A DNA stretch of 64,000 nt from Chrysophaeum taylorii. Lineage: Eukaryota > Sar > Pelagophyceae > Pelagomonadales > Pelagomonadaceae. Positions within the stretch are counted from its first letter, which is position 1. Each line of letters opens with the position of its first letter. The stretch covers positions 186,001-250,000 of the forward strand of contig JAQMWT010000029.1 in assembly GCA_029834535.1 (NCBI GenBank), read 5' to 3'. This document shows, piece by piece, positions 60,017-64,000 of the stretch. The notes under the pieces were generated by a model that saw only the letters and a list, made by a program, of their open reading frames with translations, did not search any database and was not told the DNA's origin. The position numbers were made by a program, and so were the translations under genes.

Positions 60017-63000
60017 ATGCAGCGGAACAAGATGCACCCACGCATTCGGGCTCGCAAATCGACATCCACGCACAACAGTCCGTTTGACGATGCCTCAATC
60101 TGGTCTCGGTTCACCTTCTGGTACGCCGTGCCCCTATTCCGGATCGGGGCGCAGCGACCACTGGTCGAGGCGGACTTGCCAGTGATAGCGGGCCGTGACG
60201 AGATAGCGACGATCGCACATCGTATCGAGGCGTCTTGGACGGCGCGGCGTGGTAGCGGTCCGAGAGCTCTTGCTCGTGCGCTGTTTTTCACGTTCAAAGC
60301 CGAGGGGCTGTGGTCGGCATTCTTTTTCGCCATCGACTTTGGCGCTTTGATCGCCCAAGCAGCTATGCTCAGGCCACTGGTCAATTGGCTGGAGACGGAC
60401 GAGGCGCGCGTTGCGAAGGGCATCATGTGGGGGGCGCTGCTGGTGTTGACGGGTTTGTTTAACGCATTGTACCATCATTATGCATTTTTCATGTTAATGC
60501 GGTGCGGCTGGAATCTACGAGCTGGCATGACCCGGGTGTTGCACGACAAGCTACTTCGCGTGCGACACGCCGATGTGGCCGCAAAATTTTCTAGCGGGAA
60601 ACTTTACTCGCTGGTTGCGGTTGATGCGCAGCGCTTCGATAACCTATTACCCTTTATCCACACGTCGTGGTTTGCTGTCATCGCGCTCATCTCCGTCTTT
60701 GTGCTCACGGCACGCATTGTCGGCCCTGCCGCCGCAGCTGCAGGCTGCGGCGTCGTCGTTGCGAGCGTCGGCGTCCAGGTAAAACTTGCCTTTGACTTCC
60801 GCCGCTTGCGAGCCAAAACAGCCGAGCATACCGACCGACGCATCAGGCTGATTGGGGAAATGTTCGCAGCGGTTCTTACTGTCAAGGCCAGCGGATGGAC
60901 GGCAGGTTTCATGCATCGTGTTGACCAGTTGCGCGAGGCCGAGACAGCCACCATCCTGCGATCGCAATATTGCAAGGCCGTGACTTCGGGTCTGTACATT
61001 TGTACCGTCGTTTGCGCTACTTTCGCTGTATACGCTGTCGTCTTCATCGCGAACCAAGGTTTGCCCGCGTCGGGCTTTCGAGTCGGGGACGTTGCCTCGC
61101 TCGTTGCGCTGCTTAACGTCTTGCGGCAAATTATTAGTTTTGGCTGTGCCAACTTTCTGATGGCTTTTCCCGAGTTCCTTGTGGCCCTCAAACGCATGCA
61201 GCATTTTCTGGATCTGCCAGAAGCGCCAAAGAAGGCTTCGCCACGCGTCGCCAGCCAGGATGAAGATATTCTGCTCCGCTGTGTCGATGCTGCCCTCTCG
61301 TGGCCCACTTACGATCACGACGATGAGTCGCGTTTAGATAAACGAATGTTGTTGGAAAACGGCGAAAGTGTTCGCCCGTGGACCGTGTCAGGGATAACTT
61401 TCAACGTCCGAGTTGGTCAGGTTGTGATGATCGCTGGCCCCGTAGCATCGGGTAAATCGAGTCTTCTGCAAGGCGCCGCGCTGCGCGAGCTGGACGTCAT
61501 GAGCGGGCGCGTCGAACGCTCTGAATTGCTCGAGGTCGCATATTGCGCGCAGCAGCCATGGCTTTTTGCCGGAACCCTCCGCCAAAACGTGAACGCCCCT
61601 AACGACGCGCTATTTGACGAAGTTTTGCACCACGTCGACCTAGATATCGACGTCAAGTCGCTGCCTGGTGCCAAGGAGGCTCGACTCGGCGATCGCGGCA
61701 TAACACTTAGCGGCGGGCAACGCGCGCGAGTAGCTATGGCGCGTGCCGTGGCTGCTGCGCTGGCGAGTTCGAATCGTGTGTTAGTTGTCCTTGACGATCC
61801 GACAGCGGCCCTTGATGCCAAGGTTTCCAACACTGTCGTCGACCGTTGCTTTCGGGCGCTACTCGCCACGGGCCGCGTCGCCATCCTCGTCGCGACCCAT
61901 TCTCGATCGTTGCTACGACGTGCTGACCTCGTCGTGGTGCTCTCAGCCGACGGGCGCGTCGCCGCTAAAGGGACATTCGACGAACTTATCGCTGCAGACG
62001 TCCAGGTTGCTACCGATCTTCTCATTGGGGTCGCCAACGACGACGGCGACGACGACGATCTCTTTGTCGTCACCGCCTCTGATGACGACGATGGGACTCA
62101 CGCCGGGCTACCGCCAGCTGCGACAGAGAATGACAGCGACAGAAGGAACTCGACAGTGCTTTTGCTTGAGGAGCGAGAAACAGGCACGGTATCACTGCGC
62201 ACGTGGTTGGAATATGCTCGCGGCGCGGGGCTGAGCGTATTCGTTGGCGTCGTCGCAATCTTCGTGATTGGTCAGGGCCTTCTTGTAGCAAGCGATGCCT
62301 ACTTGTTGCGATGGAGTACAGCGTCTCGCCGCGGCCAGCGTCGTCCACGACGCTTGGCGATCTTCGCGTGTTTGACAGGCGCAACTGTCGTTGTCTCGCT
62401 ATTGCGCGCCGCGTGTTTTTATTGGTGCGCGATGCGCGCCGCCACCTCGCTACATCACGACGCCCTCGCCGGCGTCATGCGTGCGCCGCTTTGGTGGCAT
62501 ACCGGAACGCCGCGTGGCCAAGTCATAAATCGGTTTTCGAATGACGTGGGTAACGTGGACGAGCTGCTGGCGTGCGCCCGCGTCGTCAAATTTTCGCGCG
62601 CACCCGCGCGCGGCTTGGAAGTTTTGTGTGCTCACTCCCCACAAACAAGTGTGTGATCCTTGTATCCCTATGCAGGCTCAGGCGCTCTTTGACCTCTTCC
62701 AGCTTGGACTTTTAATGGCTTCGATTGTTATCACGGCGTGCGTCGCGGTCCCCTTTCTCGCCGTCCTCGTACCATTTCTTTGGATCATATTCCTCCGGTT
62801 CAAGAAGTGGACAGCTAAGTCAATGACGGAGCTCAAGCGGATGGATCAGATTTTAAGGTCACCAGCTGTTTCGCGCTTCGCTGACACTCTCAATGGCCTC
62901 GTCTCAATCCGCACCTTCGATAGCATGGCGGAGTCCGCGCGCCGCGACCTCGACGCCGCGCTCGACGTTGGAGGGAGAGCTTGGTTTTGGTGGCTTCTAA

Positions 63001-64000
63001 GTCAGCGGCTCCTGGGTTTCTACCTGGACGCCATGTGTTTGTTCTTCTTGTCCACGCTTGTAGCGTTGACCATCGGCTTCAAGGTCGCGAACGCTGGAAA
63101 GAATGCTCTCGAGCCCGAGTTTCTGGCGCTTGGATTGCTATACACCGTGTAACACCCGGCGCACAGCTTGATCGTTTTCTTAAGTGTTTGTCCCGGTCGA
63201 TTTCGAGCGCGAGCGCTTCGCTTCATAGGCAACTTGCTTCCAATTTCCAATGGACCGTCCGCCAGTACGCGTTGGCCGAAAGCTTTATGGCGTCAGTCGA
63301 GCGCCTCCTTCACTACGGACGCGAACTTCCACGAGAGGGCGGCGACGTCGGAACTTCTTCGCCGCCCCCCCCGCAGTGGCCCGAGTCGGCTCGCGTCGAA
63401 CTCGTCGACCTCTGCATTCGATATCGCCCCGACCTGCCCGACGTCCTGCACGACATTTCCGCCTCGTTTCCCTCGGGTTCCACGGTCGGCGTCGCCGGTC
63501 GCAGCGGCTCGGGAAAGTCGAGCTTGGGTCTAGCCATGGCTAGATTCAACATTGTGTCTCGCGGTCGCATCTTGCTCGACGGGCTCGATGTCACCAACGT
63601 GCCGCTTGACAGCCTGCGCGAGCACGTGTCCATTATTCCGCAGGACCCACATCTCTTTGCTGGAGTCTTGCGAGACAACGTCGACCCTTTTCGCGAGAAA
63701 TCTGACGAAGAAGTGGCCGACGCCCTCCGCGCCGTAGGCTTTCCCGCTAACGAGAATAGCGCCCTTCTCGCCATGCCTGTCACCGAGCAGGCGGGTAATC
63801 TCAGTATTGGAATGCGCCAGCTTGTCTGTCTCTCTCGAGCCCTCCTGTTGCGCCGCGAGGTCATAACCCTCGACGAGGTCAGTTGTTGTGTTTCTCGACG
63901 TGATGCTGGCCAGCAGGCCACGGCAGGCATTGATATGAACCTCGATGCTCGGATTCAAAACATGCTTCGCAAGGCCACGGCACTTGGCCAGAAATCTACC
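60017..64000 (+). CDS. ABC transporter, ABCC/MRP subfamily (3' end outside window)
   Basis: The protein starts with SPFDDASIWSRFTFWYAVPL and PLVEADLP, the usual opening of short ABCC proteins without TMD0. The first membrane domain is followed by NBD1: Walker A GPVASGKSS (about residue 472), signature LSGGQRARVAMARA (about 565) and Walker B VLVVLDDPTAALD. The second membrane domain begins near 62215. Exon 1 ends near 62569 after VDELL, exon 2 is 62676-63148 (QALFDLFQLGLLMAS...), exon 3 is 63229-63877 with NBD2 Walker A GRSGSGKSS and IIPQDPHLFAGVLRDNVDP, and a 39-nt intron (63878-63916) joins LDE to ATAGID. Introns 2 and 3 are GT-AG; the first junction lacks a GT in phase and may be GC-AG. NBD2 signature is LSIGMRQ, not LSxGQRQ. 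ABCC pumps export conjugates or organic anions. Confidence 0.92.

Overview
This window is nuclear DNA of a photosynthetic, flagellate eukaryote, most likely a stramenopile (heterokont) alga of the pelagophyte or a related type. Reading frames are interrupted by GT-AG introns, most only 37-54 nt long. There is a plastid-type signal peptidase whose leader has a Phe just after the predicted signal cleavage site, as in secondary red plastids. There are two cilium/centrosome genes (BBS2 and a CEP70-like gene), a secreted protein with the P-S-x-x-P-T repeats common in heterokonts, and GC-rich coding sequence with large low-complexity inserts. The group assignment is inference; no rRNA or organelle marker is present.

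Left part (1-6.3 kb): a RING-CH zinc-finger gene runs off the left edge. It is followed by an amino-acid permease (AAAP type), then a head-to-head pair made of a family 8 glycosyltransferase and a spliced RsmE-type rRNA methyltransferase.

6.6-20.5 kb (minus strand): one very large TOR kinase gene. I reconstruct nine exons whose summed length is a multiple of three (4,418 residues, against about 2,500 in usual TORs). It has HEAT, FAT, FRB, kinase and FATC parts, an insertion inside FRB and a long acidic linker before FATC. An 877-codon orphan gene is transcribed away from it.

23-31 kb: a repeat-rich gene-poor stretch, a patatin/SDP1-type lipase (minus), the mitochondrial pyruvate dehydrogenase E2 gene (plus, one 49-nt intron), and 1.9 kb of non-coding DNA with a dispersed repeat.

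30.8-39.5 kb (minus): a giant secreted or cell-surface protein made of cysteine-rich GCC2/GCC3 (ephrin-receptor-like) repeats behind a signal peptide and a P/S/T-rich stalk, cut by many short introns.

40.6-52.5 kb: a five-exon glutathione S-transferase (minus), a DExH helicase (minus), CEP70-like and BBS2 genes back to back with 66 bp between their start codons, a RagC/D GTPase (plus), a 196-bp near-perfect palindrome, and a two-exon plastid-type signal peptidase (minus). RagC/D and TOR act in the same nutrient-sensing pathway; their presence in one window may be chance.

52.9-64 kb: a decayed Pif1-type helicase (probable Helitron relic), a pepsin-like aspartic protease, a secreted orphan, a SURNod19-family protein, a weakly supported orphan ORF, and an ABCC/MRP-type ABC transporter that runs off the right edge.

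No tRNA, rRNA, CRISPR or intact transposon was found. Exon boundaries are my own reading of splice signals and frame; those marked as unresolved should not be trusted to the base.
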